Assembly (NCBI RefSeq): GCF_001426585.1
Contig: NZ_LMEI01000009.1
Coordinates: 72,694 to 136,693, forward strand
DNA length: 64,000 nucleotides
Reading direction: 5' to 3'
Source: Streptomyces sp. Root431
GTDB lineage: Bacteria; Actinomycetota; Actinomycetes; Streptomycetales; Streptomycetaceae
The notes beneath the pieces were generated by a model. That model was not told the DNA's origin and did no database searches. It saw nothing but the letters and a program-made list of their open reading frames with translations. Position numbers and translations under genes: made by a program. Numbering within the stretch: the first letter of the stretch is position 1; the number at the start of each line of letters is the position of its first letter. This document shows, one piece after another, positions 42,362-50,587 of this stretch.

Positions 42362-43298
42362 CGCGACACGAACGCGCGTGTCTCGCCTCCGGCCCCCGGC
42401 GCTACTCCCGATGGGTCCGACCGCTGCCGGACGACGTCCTCGTCACCCTCCTGACCGCTCAGGACGGGGGCGAGGACGGCAAGCTCACCGCGAAGGAGAT
42501 CATCGCGGAGATCGATTCGTCCCGGCAGATTCCGCTGTCCTTCTTCCGCTCCCTGGCCGGCCGCGAGGACCCCGAACTCCGGATACGGGCCACGTGGAGG
42601 TGGCAGTCCCTCACCTCGGCGCAGCGGGCGGCGCTGCTCGATGATCCGGACCCCGCGGTCCGTGAAGCGGCGTATGACAGGAACTGGGCGCTGGACCCGG
42701 AACGGGTGGAGGCCGTCTTGCCGTCCTTCGGCGCGCGCAACGGATTCGTGTTCGCCACGTGTGCTCTGTCCCCAGCGCTCATCGAGCAGTGTTTCACGGA
42801 GGGCACGATGCTCCCCTTGGCCCGGAACCGGCACACCCGGCCTATGCGCTCGCCCGGCTCGCGCGCCACCCCGACGCGGAGGTCCGTGCGTCGGTCGCCG
42901 CCCGGCCCGACGTGGGACCGGAGCTGATGGCGGAGTTGAGGGAGGACCCGGTCGAGTACGTGCGGATGTGCGCGCGCGTCCACCCCTTCCCCCGTACCTG
43001 GGCGGAGTACGACGTGATCGACAGGATCATCGGGCACGGTCCTGACTGCACCTGCCCGATCACCGAACCCTTCACCACGTCGCATACCGAGCCGGCCGTC
43101 GGGCCGTCGCCCGACTGGTTCGCCGCCTGCGCGGTGTCCGGGGAGCCGGTGCTCCGCCGGGTCGCGGCGAGTTGGCCGGGCCTGTCGGCGCAACTCGTCC
43201 CCGCCGAGGGCGCTGCGGCCAATCCGGCCCTCTCCGTTCCGCGCCTGCACGCACTTCTCGACCACTGCCTGAACGGGACCGCCACCCTGCCGACCTAG
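42362..43298 (+). pseudogene. Frameshifted leucine-rich-variant/HEAT-like repeat protein
   Basis: The first part (from about 42362) reads PLPDDVLVTLL, REDPELRIRATWRW and DDPDPAVREAAYDRNW. The repeat pattern then passes to another frame at about 42830: the first frame gives LALARN-like LPLARN, the second continues with PAHPAYALARLARHPDAEVR and ends at 43298. Restoring one base near 42830 (AACC before CGG) rejoins them. No ATG or GTG with a ribosome-binding site precedes the first part, so the 5' end may be missing too. It begins right behind the MFS gene. Confidence 0.75.
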
Positions 43299-43388
43299 GG
43301 ACATTCACGGCTCTTCCCACGTCGGCCACCCCGCCTGAGAGACACAGGGGCAGGACGAGTTACGGGGAGGCGGCCGGCGCAGTGGGGT

Positions 43389-44180
43389 CTACTTCGGGTC
43401 GCGGTTGAACTGTGCCGTCGACCAGCGGTAGCCCAGGGCGATCAGGGCGACGCACCAGGCGAGGGCGAGCCAGCCGTTGTGGCCGATCTCGGTGCCGAGC
43501 AGGAGGCCGCGGAGGGTCTCGATGGCCGGGGTGAAGGGCTGGTACTCGGCGATCGGCCGGAACCAGCCCGGCATCGTGTCGGCCGGGATGAAGGCGCTGG
43601 AGATGAGCGGCAGGAGAATCAGCGGCATGGCCATGTTGCCGGCCGCCTCCGGGTTCGGGCTGGCCATGCCCATGCCGACGGCGATCCAGGTGAGGGCCAG
43701 GGCGAACAGCGCGATCAGACCGAACGCCGCCAGCCACTCCAGGGCCGTGGCGTCCGTGGACCGGAAGCCGATGGCGACTCCGACGGCGCCGACGAGGACC
43801 ACGCTGGCGACCGACTGGAGCACGCTCCCGAGGACGTGCCCGACGATCACCGAGCCGCGGTAGACCGCCATCGTGCGGAAGCGGGCGACGAGGCCCTCGG
43901 TCATGTCCATGGAGACGTACACCGCGGCCCCGATCACGGTGCTGCCGACGGTCATCAGCAGGATGCCCGGGACGATGTAGGCGATGTAGTCGGAGCGGTC
44001 GGCGCCACTGCCCGCGATGCCCGCGCTCATCACGTCGCCGAAGATGTAGACGAAGAGCAGCAGCATCATGATCGGCGTGAGCAGCAGGTTCAGGGTCGCG
44101 GACGGGTAGCGCCAGGCGTGCAGCAGATTGCGGCGCAGCATCGTGTGCGAGTCGCGGACGGCGAGGGAGAGGGAGCTCAT
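43389..44180 (-). CDS. ABC-2 type transporter permease (DrrB-like)
   Basis: The protein has 263 residues with six helices. HAWRYPSATLNLLLTPIMML at the start and the ABC2 signature segments PGILLMTVGSTVIGAAVYVS and NPEAAGNMAMPLILLPLISS are typical of daunorubicin-exporter-like permeases. The ATG 44180 overlaps the stop of the ATPase gene by 4 nt. The ATPase partner is broken, so this permease may have no energy source unless another ATPase serves it. Confidence 0.9.
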   Translation of the reverse strand: MSSLSLAVRDSHTMLRRNLLHAWRYPSATLNLLLTPIMMLLLFVYIFGDVMSAGIAGSGADRSDYIAYIVPGILLMTVGSTVIGAAVYVSMDMTEGLVARFRTMAVYRGSVIVGHVLGSVLQSVASVVLVGAVGVAIGFRSTDATALEWLAAFGLIALFALALTWIAVGMGMASPNPEAAGNMAMPLILLPLISSAFIPADTMPGWFRPIAEYQPFTPAIETLRGLLLGTEIGHNGWLALAWCVALIALGYRWSTAQFNRDPK

Positions 44181-45117
44181 CGGGCGTCCTTCCTGGGCTG
44201 GTCGGGGATGTTGCCTCCGCCGGTCAGGGCGAAGAACACGTCGTCGAGGTCGGGGGTGTGGACGGTCAGTTCGTCCGCCTCGATGCCGGCGGCGTCCAAC
44301 CAGTCGAGAATGGAGCGCAGTTCGCGCTGACTGCCGTCGCTGGGGATGGAGAGCGACAGCGCGTGGTCGTCCCGGGTGACCTCGCGCAGAGCGTCGGCTG
44401 CGGACTGGTACGCGGTCGGGTCGGTGAAGCGGAGCCGTACGTGGCCTCCGGGGACGAGCCGCTTCAGTTCCTCCGCGGTGCCCTCGGCGACGATCTTCCC
44501 GTCGTTCAACACAGCGATGCGGTCCGCGAGTTCGTCGGCCTCTTCCAGGTACTGGGTGGTGAGGAAGACGGTGACGCCGCCGGAGACGAGGCCGCGGATG
44601 ATGCCCCACATGTTGTGGCGGGAGCGCGGGTCGAGCCCTGTCGTCGGCTCGTCGAGGAAGATGATCCGCGGGCTGCCGACCAGCGTCATCGCGAGGTCGA
44701 GGCGGCGCTTCATGCCGCCGGAGTAGGTGGAGGCGGGCTTCTTCGCGGCGTCCACCAGGTCGAAGCGCTCCAGGAGTTCGGCGGCGACCCGCCGCCCCTC
44801 GCGCTTGGAGAGGTGAACTGGCCGGTGACGCCGATCGCCGCGCGGACCGCCTGCGGTTCGGCGGCCAGGTCGTGCCCGCCGACGTGCAGCTCACCCGCGT
44901 CGGCGCCGATGAGCGTGGACAGGACCTTGACGGCGGTGGTCTTGCCGGCGCCGTTCGGGCCGAGCAGCGCGAACACGGACCCGGCCGGGATGTGCAGATC
45001 GATGCCGTCGAGGACGAGCTTTTCGCCGTACGACTTGCGCAGCCCGACGGCGGAGATCGCGGTCGGCGACGGCCGACCCTCGCCGCGCCTTGTTGTGGGC
45101 ATGACAGACGAAGCCAT
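44177..45117 (-). pseudogene. DrrA-like ABC ATPase broken by an internal deletion
   Basis: The 5' part (45117 to about 44815) encodes the Walker A GPNGAGKTTAVKVLSTL and the Q-loop AIGVTGQF. The 3' part in another frame encodes HLSKREGRRVAAELLERFDL, signature STYSGGMKRRLDLAM, Walker B RIIFLDEPTTGLDP and VFLTTQYLEEADELADRI. At the junction about 20 codons that DrrA proteins have between TGQF and HLSKREG are missing, and the loss is not a multiple of three. The product cannot be made as one chain without frameshifting. Confidence 0.85.
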
Positions 45118-45222
45118 GGAGGCATCCTTTCGGAGGCTGAAGGCACAAAGGGGACGAGAGAGGGAAGCCGCTGGGGAACGAACCGCACGCGGGCTACGCC
45201 CACGCACATCCGGCGACGCGTG

Positions 45223-45549
45223 CTACCCCTCCACCGCTCGGGATTCCCCGCTGATGGACTCCTGGTAGACGTCCGCGTACGTGGGCGAGTCCTTGACCAG
45301 CTCGTCGCAGAACGCGGCGACGTCGGTGCCGATGAGCTCCAGGACCCCCTTGCCCGCGGCGACGCCCTCCTCGAAGAAGTCGACGATCCCGGGAAGCAGG
45401 GGACCGTCGGGCAGGTCGACCGGTCCGACCTTGAAGAAGTACTTCTGCATCTCCTTGTAGACGATCCGGTAGTCCGGCGGGAGCGCCTTGACCCGAGCCT
45501 TGTGCGCCCGCCACTGCTTCTTGCCCTCGATGATGTCCTGGATACCCAT
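45223..45549 (-). CDS. DUF1048 family protein
   Basis: The protein has 108 residues. It is helical with the DUF1048 pattern KQWRAHKARVKALPPDYRIVY, YKEMQKYFFKVG and GTDVAAFCDELVKD. The function is unknown; such genes usually travel with PadR regulators and DrrAB-type exporters, as here. It starts directly behind the paralogous DUF1048 gene (1-bp gap). Confidence 0.85.
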   Translation of the reverse strand: MGIQDIIEGKKQWRAHKARVKALPPDYRIVYKEMQKYFFKVGPVDLPDGPLLPGIVDFFEEGVAAGKGVLELIGTDVAAFCDELVKDSPTYADVYQESISGESRAVEG

Positions 45550-45550
45550 G

Positions 45551-45907
45551 TCAGCCTCCCAGCCGGCTCAGTTTCCTCGCGACGTTCCTGTTCAACTGCT
45601 CGCGCCACCGGTCGCGGTAGGTCCGGGCCCCTTCTCCACCGGCCAGCGCCGCGCAGAAGCCTCGGATGTCGTCACCGAGGACCTCGTGGGCGCCCTGCCC
45701 GTCCGCCGCCGTCTCCTCGAGCAGCCCCAGGGCGGCGTCGAGGATGGGCATCAGGTTGCGGCCGGTGAAGTCCCCATGGGGAAAGAGGTGGACCTTGATC
45801 TGTTCCCACGCCGCCCGGTGGTCGTCGGGCAGGGCCTCGGCCCGGGCCTCGAACGCCTTCCACTCCCTGGTGAGATCGCTGCCTGTGATGGTCTCCCAGA
45901 AGTTCAT
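45551..45907 (-). CDS. DUF1048 family protein (paralogue)
   Basis: The protein has 118 residues. WETITGSDLTREWKAFEARA, LPDDHRAAWEQIKVHLFPHG and VLGDDIRGFCAALAGGEG align with the neighbouring DUF1048 protein, so the two arose by duplication. ATG 45907 (AAGGAGGGCGGGAG upstream) overlaps the padR stop by 4 nt (ATGA), which ties its translation to the regulator. Confidence 0.85.
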   Translation of the reverse strand: MNFWETITGSDLTREWKAFEARAEALPDDHRAAWEQIKVHLFPHGDFTGRNLMPILDAALGLLEETAADGQGAHEVLGDDIRGFCAALAGGEGARTYRDRWREQLNRNVARKLSRLGG

Positions 45908-46230
45908 CTCCCGCCCTCCTTGAGCCTTTCGATGCGTGATGAGACGTACTGCCACTTCGCCCAGAACTTCGCGAGTTCCTCGCGTCCGGCATCGTTGAGC
46001 GCGTAGAACTTGCGCGGCGGACCGACGCCGGACGGCCGCTTCGTCACCTGGACGAGCTTGTTCCTCTCCAGCCGCAGCAGGATGGTGTACACCGTCCCCT
46101 CGACGACGTCGGTGAAGCCGAGCTCGTTCAGCTGACGGGTGATGGCGTAGCCGTACGTCTCCTCGCTGCCGATGATCTCGAGCACGCACCCTTCGAGCGT
46201 GCCCTTCAGCATCTCCGTCAGGTCTTCCAA
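45904..46230 (-). CDS. PadR family transcriptional regulator
   Basis: The protein has 108 residues from a TTG at 46230, with GAGGAGGGTGCGCG before it. The PadR winged helix is clear: MLKGTLEGCVLEIIGSEETY, GYAITRQLNELGFTDVVEGT, VYTILLRLERNKLVQVTKRP and PPRKFYALNDAGREEL. It heads the DUF1048-DUF1048-ABC exporter operon and likely represses it until a drug or stress ligand binds. Confidence 0.88.
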   Translation of the reverse strand: MEDLTEMLKGTLEGCVLEIIGSEETYGYAITRQLNELGFTDVVEGTVYTILLRLERNKLVQVTKRPSGVGPPRKFYALNDAGREELAKFWAKWQYVSSRIERLKEGGR

Positions 46231-46251
46231 CGCGCACCCTCCTCGACCCAG

Positions 46252-46292
46252 CGGTACTCCGTAGTACCGAGTACCACTATACGGTATCACCG
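46252..46292 (-). promoter_or_regulatory. padR promoter with GTAC-type dyad repeats
   Basis: GGTACT-CCGT-AGTACC (46253-46268) is a perfect dyad. Further GTACC and GGTATCACC half-sites and a minus-strand -10 candidate TATAGT lie in the AT-richer stretch to 46292. It is the probable autoregulatory PadR operator. Confidence 0.65.
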
Positions 46293-46314
46293 AGTAGTGG
46301 AGTCGGTCTTCACC

Positions 46315-46450
46315 TCACGCGTTGAGCTGCTGCCGAACGAGCGTGTCGATTCGCCGCCACGCAGGGGGCGAGGCGTTGACCGCGCCCTGGATCAGTGACG
46401 GGATGTCGGAGTCCTCGTCCAGGTGGGGCCGCTCCCCGGAGCCGTAGCGC
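46315..46450 (-). pseudogene. C-terminal gene fragment (unknown family)
   Basis: The minus strand reads RYGSGERPHLDEDSDIPSL then IQGAVNASPPAWRRIDTLVR and QQLNA before the stop at 46315-46317. There is no start codon or upstream continuation; it looks like the last 45 codons of a lost gene. I cannot name the family. Confidence 0.4.
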
Positions 46451-46564
46451 ACCTTGAATCAGGTCGATGACGTCGAAGAGCTGAGCGAGCTGCTGGACGA
46501 GGGATGCATGCACGCCGGGTACGACGAGGCCGGACGCGAACTGGACCGGCTCCTGAAGGGCTGA
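46448..46564 (+). pseudogene. C-terminal gene fragment (unknown family), opposite strand
   Basis: The plus strand reads VDDVEELSELLDEGCMHAGY then DEAGRELDRLLKG and stop at 46562-46564. An in-frame stop lies just upstream at 46445. This coding-like acidic helix pattern abutting the previous fragment suggests a deletion or rearrangement scar beside the tRNA gene. Confidence 0.45.
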
Positions 46565-46604
46565 CCGTGCCGTGCGCAGTCCCGCACGAGGTCCCAAAAA
46601 CGAT

Positions 46605-46642
46605 CGAGGGGCCGTTTCAGATCTCTCTGAAACGGCCCCTCG
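46605..46642 (-). terminator. Terminator of tRNA-Pro
   Basis: CGAGGGGCCGTTTCAG (46605-46620) and CTGAAACGGCCCCTCG (46627-46642) form a perfect 16-bp stem with 6-nt loop, 18 bp beyond the tRNA 3' end. Confidence 0.9.
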
Positions 46643-46660
46643 ACCTACGACTCTTTCGAG

Positions 46661-46734
<74 letters not shown>

Positions 46735-47312
46735 ATACCCGTCTGACCTGGGGTTTCCCCTGGCCGAACGCGCATGAGAACAATACCGCACTTTCCTGGG
46801 TGGTCACGAACCCTTTCCGGCGCCCGGGCGAGGGGTGCGCGCCGGGGCACGGCGGTCACTCTCCGTGATGCTTCCGCACGCCCCCGAATGCGCCCGCACG
46901 CCTGTGGTGAGGGCTCCCGGAGTGGGGAGGGCGGGTGCGAGGCCCGTGTTCTCGGGGTGGGGGCGGGGTCGGACAGGTTCCGGAATGCCGCTCCTATGGT
47001 GAAGAAGGGGCTCATGTGACGACCTCGGCGACCTCATGGCCATATGCCGTCGGATCCGTTGCCGTTGGCATGTGGCAGAAAGATGCCCACGGGGAATGGA
47101 CTCCGGATCGGTGCAAGGGGGCCAACACCACACGAAACACAGTCAGATTCAATCGTCAACAGCTCCTGTTTCAGACAAAAGTCGTGGCGATATTGCTCCG
47201 TCCCGGAAAGATCAACACCATGAAGAGGTCGGCCTGTTCGGGACGGGACCACTGCCGATGCACCACCTGCTCGACCGACAGGCCGGCAGGCGTTTCGCAG
47301 GGGAGGACTCGA
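46735..47312. other. 578-bp gap with tRNA promoter and a lower-GC stretch
   Basis: The left part holds the minus-strand tRNA promoter. From about 47010 to 47260 the base composition drops well below the surroundings (AT-rich words such as GATTCAATCGTCAACAGC and CAGACAAAAGTCGTGG). No convincing gene is seen. The right end should contain the promoter of the acyl-CoA dehydrogenase gene. Confidence 0.6.
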
Positions 47313-48521
47313 ATGGACGGCTACTTCAGCAGTCGACTGCATCATCAGCTCAGGGAGACGGTCCGAGACTTCGCGGAGCGTGAGGTTCGGCCACGGATAG
47401 CCGAGATGGAAGCATCCCGGACGGTCCATCACGAGCTCTCCCGGCTCATCGCCGAGCAGGGCTGGCTGGGCGCGACAATCAGCCAGGAGTACGGCGGTAT
47501 GGGCGCCGGCCACCTGGCCAAAACCATCATCATCGAGGAGCTCTCCCGGGTCAGCGGCGCCATGGGCGCCATGGTCCAGGCCTCGCAGCTGGGCACCGCC
47601 AAGATCGTCCACTTCGGCAGCGACGAGCAGCGCAAGACGTGGCTTCCGGCCGTCGCGGCCGGTGAGTGCCTGCCGACCATCGCGGTCACCGAGCCCGAGT
47701 CCGGCGGTCACGTCCTCGGGATGAGCGCCAGCGCGGTCCGGGACGGCGACGACTACATCCTCAACGGCAGCAAGGTCTACGTCGGCAACAGCCACGTGGG
47801 CGATCTGCACGGCGTCGTGGTCAGGACCGGTCCCGGCTCGAAGGGACTCACGGCCTTCCTGGTCGAATCCGATCGCCCGGGGTTCAGGACCGGTCCGCAG
47901 CAGCCCGCCATGGGACTCCACGGCTTCAGCTTCGGCGAGCTCATCTTCGAGAACTGCCGAGTGCCGGCGTCCAACCGTCTCGGCGACGAGGGCGACGGCC
48001 TCTCCGTCGCGTACTCCTCCAGCGTCCTGTACGGGCGGGCCAACCTCACCGCCGTCTCGCTCGGCATCCACCAGGCGATCCTGGAGGAGACCACCCGGTT
48101 CGCCTCCGAGCGCATCCGCTACGGCAAGCCGCTCCACGACCTGCCCACGGTCAAGCTGAAGCTCGGCCAGATGCAGTCCCGGCTGATGACGGCCCGGCTC
48201 TCCGCTTACCACGCCGTGCACCTGCTCGACCAGGGCCTGTCCTGCGACGCCGAGCTCATGAACGCGAAGCTCGTCAACGTCGAGTCGGCGATCGACTCCG
48301 GCCGCAACGCCATGGAGATCCACGCCGCCGCCGGGCTCTTCACGGACCGGGCCATCGAGCGCTACCTCCGGGACGCGCACCACATCTTCGCCCCGGCCGG
48401 CACGTCCGACATCCAGCTCCTGCGGCTGGCCGAGGTCGCCCTCGGCCAGGACAAGGGCAGTTGGTCGGAGCGGCTCTCCGATCTGGTCCGCACCCAGGAG
48501 CTCGAACCGGCGCACGCCTGA
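47313..48521 (+). CDS. Acyl-CoA dehydrogenase family protein
   Basis: The protein has 402 residues. The N-terminal helical domain (LRETVRDFAEREVRPRIAEM), the middle FAD domain (TIAVTEPESGGHVLGMSASA, YILNGSKVYVGNSHVGDL) and C-terminal helical domain (RFASERIRYGKPLHDLPTVK, APAGTSDIQLLRLAE) are complete. The usual GTSEIQ is GTSDIQ. It oxidises an acyl thioester or related substrate using FAD. ATG 47313 follows GGGAGGACTCGA. No partner gene in operon; lower-GC upstream DNA suggests acquisition, possibly from a biosynthetic cluster. Confidence 0.9.
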   Translation: MDGYFSSRLHHQLRETVRDFAEREVRPRIAEMEASRTVHHELSRLIAEQGWLGATISQEYGGMGAGHLAKTIIIEELSRVSGAMGAMVQASQLGTAKIVHFGSDEQRKTWLPAVAAGECLPTIAVTEPESGGHVLGMSASAVRDGDDYILNGSKVYVGNSHVGDLHGVVVRTGPGSKGLTAFLVESDRPGFRTGPQQPAMGLHGFSFGELIFENCRVPASNRLGDEGDGLSVAYSSSVLYGRANLTAVSLGIHQAILEETTRFASERIRYGKPLHDLPTVKLKLGQMQSRLMTARLSAYHAVHLLDQGLSCDAELMNAKLVNVESAIDSGRNAMEIHAAAGLFTDRAIERYLRDAHHIFAPAGTSDIQLLRLAEVALGQDKGSWSERLSDLVRTQELEPAHA

Positions 48522-48533
48522 GCGCGCACGGAT

Positions 48534-48584
48534 ACGGCCGGGGCCCCGGTACGGCGACATCCGCCGTACCGGGGCCCCGGCCGT
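48534..48584. terminator. Strong bidirectional terminator
   Basis: Perfect 23-bp arms (48534-48556 and 48562-48584, core GGGGCCCCGGTACGGCG) enclose a 5-nt loop. It ends both the dehydrogenase gene and the convergent conservon operon. Confidence 0.92.
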
Positions 48585-48601
48585 GTTCCCGGTGGTGCCG
48601 G

Positions 48602-49174
48602 TCAGAACATGCCGTCCTCGCGGCGGTGGATCTGCTCCACCAGCTCGGCCGCCATCGCCTTGATCGTCTCCAGACCGGCGCGCCCCCACGGCCGGACGTC
48701 GGTGTCGACCACGCAGATCGTGCCCAGTGCGACACCGGTACGGTCGATCAGCGGCGCGCCCATGTAGGAGCGGATCCCGATCTCGTCCACGACCGGGTTC
48801 CCCGCGAAGCGGGGGTAGTCGCAGACGTCCTCCAGGACGAGGGCCTTGCGCCGCACGACCACGTGCGGGCAGTAGCCGTGGTCGCGGGCCATGTAGCGGC
48901 CGACGCCGCCGGTGTTCGCCGCGGCCGCGCCGAGGTCGCTGCCCGAGTGCGTGCCCTCGGGGGTGTGCAGTCCGGCGAAGAACTGCCGGTTCTCGTCGAT
49001 GAAGTTGACCATCGAGAACGGGGCTCCGGTCACGTCCGCGAGGCGGTGCGCGAACTCGTCGAACGCCGGGTCCGGCCGCTCCCCGAGCCCGAGTTCGCGG
49101 AGCCGCTGCACCCGTGCGGGCGCGTCCTTGTCGATGGGGGTCAGCAGGAGATGACCGGTCGGGTCGTAGGTCAT
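48602..49174 (-). CDS. GAF domain protein at the end of the conservon operon
   Basis: The protein has 190 residues, almost wholly one GAF domain: DEFAHRLADVTGAPFSMVNF, GYCPHVVVRRKALVLEDVCD, GIRSYMGAPLIDRTGVALGT. It probably binds a small ligand or a redox signal (His/Cys in YCPH). The ATG overlaps the GTPase stop by 4 nt (ATGA), so it belongs to the operon. Classical cvnABCD sets end at the GTPase or continue with P450 genes; a GAF addition gives a sensor input. Confidence 0.85.
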   Translation of the reverse strand: MTYDPTGHLLLTPIDKDAPARVQRLRELGLGERPDPAFDEFAHRLADVTGAPFSMVNFIDENRQFFAGLHTPEGTHSGSDLGAAAANTGGVGRYMARDHGYCPHVVVRRKALVLEDVCDYPRFAGNPVVDEIGIRSYMGAPLIDRTGVALGTICVVDTDVRPWGRAGLETIKAMAAELVEQIHRREDGMF

Positions 49175-49794
49175 GGCGTGGCTCCGAAGCTCGGCACGGC
49201 GGCCGGGATGGTGGTGAGCAGATGCTGGACGAGGGTCAGCAGGGTACGGATGCCGGAGCTGGAGATCCGGGCGTCGCACACGACGACCGGCACCTCCGGC
49301 TTGAGGTCGAGCGCGGCCCGCACCTCGTCCGGCTCGTAGCGGTAGGCGCCGTCGAACTCGTTGACCGCCACGACGAACTGGATGCCGCGCCGCTCGAAGA
49401 AGTCCACGGCGGAGAAGCACTCCTGGAGCCTGCGGGTGTCGGCGAGGACGACCGCGCCGAGCGCGCCCTCGGAGAGCTCGTCCCACATGAACCAGAAGCG
49501 CTCCTGCCCGGGGGTGCCGAACAGGTAGAGCACATGGCGGTCGTCGAGCGTCATGCGCCCGAAGTCCATGGCCACGGTGGTCGTGGTCTTGGACTCCACG
49601 CCCTCCAGGCTGTCGGTGGCCGCGCTGACCGAGGTCAGCAGCTCCTCGGTGCTGAGCGGTTCGATCTCGCTGACCGCGCCCACGAAGGTCGTCTTGCCCA
49701 CGCCGAAGCCGCCCGCCACCAGGATCTTGAGTGCGGTGGGGAAGGGGTCGGTCGCGAAACTCTCGTGGCGCTCAGAGCCGTTGTCGTAGGCCAT
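49171..49794 (-). CDS. Conservon GTPase (CvnD-like)
   Basis: The protein has 207 residues. P-loop LVAGGFGVGKTT (25-36), switch-II-like LFGTPGQERFWFMWDE and VAVNEFDG in place of NKxD are typical of MglA/CvnD small GTP-binding proteins. It acts as switch for the CvnABC membrane complex. It overlaps the DUF742 gene by 23 nt. Confidence 0.93.
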   Translation of the reverse strand: MAYDNGSERHESFATDPFPTALKILVAGGFGVGKTTFVGAVSEIEPLSTEELLTSVSAATDSLEGVESKTTTTVAMDFGRMTLDDRHVLYLFGTPGQERFWFMWDELSEGALGAVVLADTRRLQECFSAVDFFERRGIQFVVAVNEFDGAYRYEPDEVRAALDLKPEVPVVVCDARISSSGIRTLLTLVQHLLTTIPAAVPSFGATP

Positions 49795-50149
49795 CGAGCA
49801 CTGCCTCCAGCAAGGAACGGTCGGTTTGGTTGGCGTGGAAGCGGGGGGCTCGGGCGGTGAGCGCCCCACAGTCCACGAGGTCGGAGATCAGGACCTTGGT
49901 GACGACGGCCGGCAACCGTAAGTGCGCCGCGATCTCGGCCACCGAGGTGGGCCCGTCGCACAGCCCGAGGGCCAGGCTGTGCTCGGGGCCCATGTGGGGC
50001 TGCGGGATCGAGCCGGTCGCCATCACCATCGAGAGCAGGTCCAGCGTGGTGCTGGGCTTGGTCCGGCCGCCGCTCACGGTGTACGGCCGGATCAGCCGGC
50101 CGGCCGCGTCGTCGAGCCAGGGCCCTTCCTGATGAGACGTCACGTTCAC
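49772..50149 (-). CDS. DUF742 protein (CvnC-like)
   Basis: The protein has 125 residues. RLIRPYTVSGGRTKPS, the winged-helix-like SVAEIAAHLRLPAVVTKVLI and SDLVDCGALTARAP are DUF742 hallmarks. It overlaps both neighbours (4 nt with the roadblock gene), as usual in conservons. Confidence 0.93.
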   Translation of the reverse strand: MNVTSHQEGPWLDDAAGRLIRPYTVSGGRTKPSTTLDLLSMVMATGSIPQPHMGPEHSLALGLCDGPTSVAEIAAHLRLPAVVTKVLISDLVDCGALTARAPRFHANQTDRSLLEAVLDGLRQRL

Positions 50150-50580
50150 TGCCCGAGGCCACCTGCCGCGCCGGCCGCCTGCCGGGCCGGCGTGACCAGA
50201 TACGGCCGGACGCTCTTGACGAGCATCGCCATCTCGTAGCCGAGTACGGCGGCGTCCGCCTCGCGCCCGGCGAGGACGGCCAGGCAGGTGCCCGAGCCCG
50301 CGGTGGACACGAACAGCAGCGTGGAGTCGAGCTCCACGACCACCTGTCGGACCTCACCGCCGTCGCCGAACCGGGCGCCCGCGCTGCGGCCGAGCGAGTA
50401 CAGCCCGGAGGCCAGGGCCGCCATGTGGTCGGCGGCGTCGGGGTCGAGGCCGTGGACGGATTTCACGAGGCCGTCGGAGGAGAGCAGAACGGCGTTGCGG
50501 GTGTACGGGACCCGCTGGACCAATCCGCTCAGCAGCCAGTCGAGATCCGAGGAATGGCCGTTCGGCACATTGCTCGCCAT
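50146..50580 (-). CDS. Roadblock/LC7 domain protein (CvnB-like)
   Basis: The protein has 144 residues. LDWLLSGLVQRVPYTRNAVL, LSSDGLVKSVHGLD and RQVVVELDSTLLFVSTAGSG form the roadblock fold that acts as a GTPase-activating or scaffold partner of CvnD-like proteins. It lies 7 bp behind the kinase-like gene. Confidence 0.93.
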   Translation of the reverse strand: MASNVPNGHSSDLDWLLSGLVQRVPYTRNAVLLSSDGLVKSVHGLDPDAADHMAALASGLYSLGRSAGARFGDGGEVRQVVVELDSTLLFVSTAGSGTCLAVLAGREADAAVLGYEMAMLVKSVRPYLVTPARQAAGAAGGLGQ

Positions 50581-50587
50581 GGTGCAT

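Noticed and set aside
39391..42927. 1178-codon plus-strand frame over the ABC operon
   Set aside because: Only its last part (after 42362) is coding-like, as the repeat-protein pseudogene; the rest is a shadow of the permease, binding protein and MFS genes.
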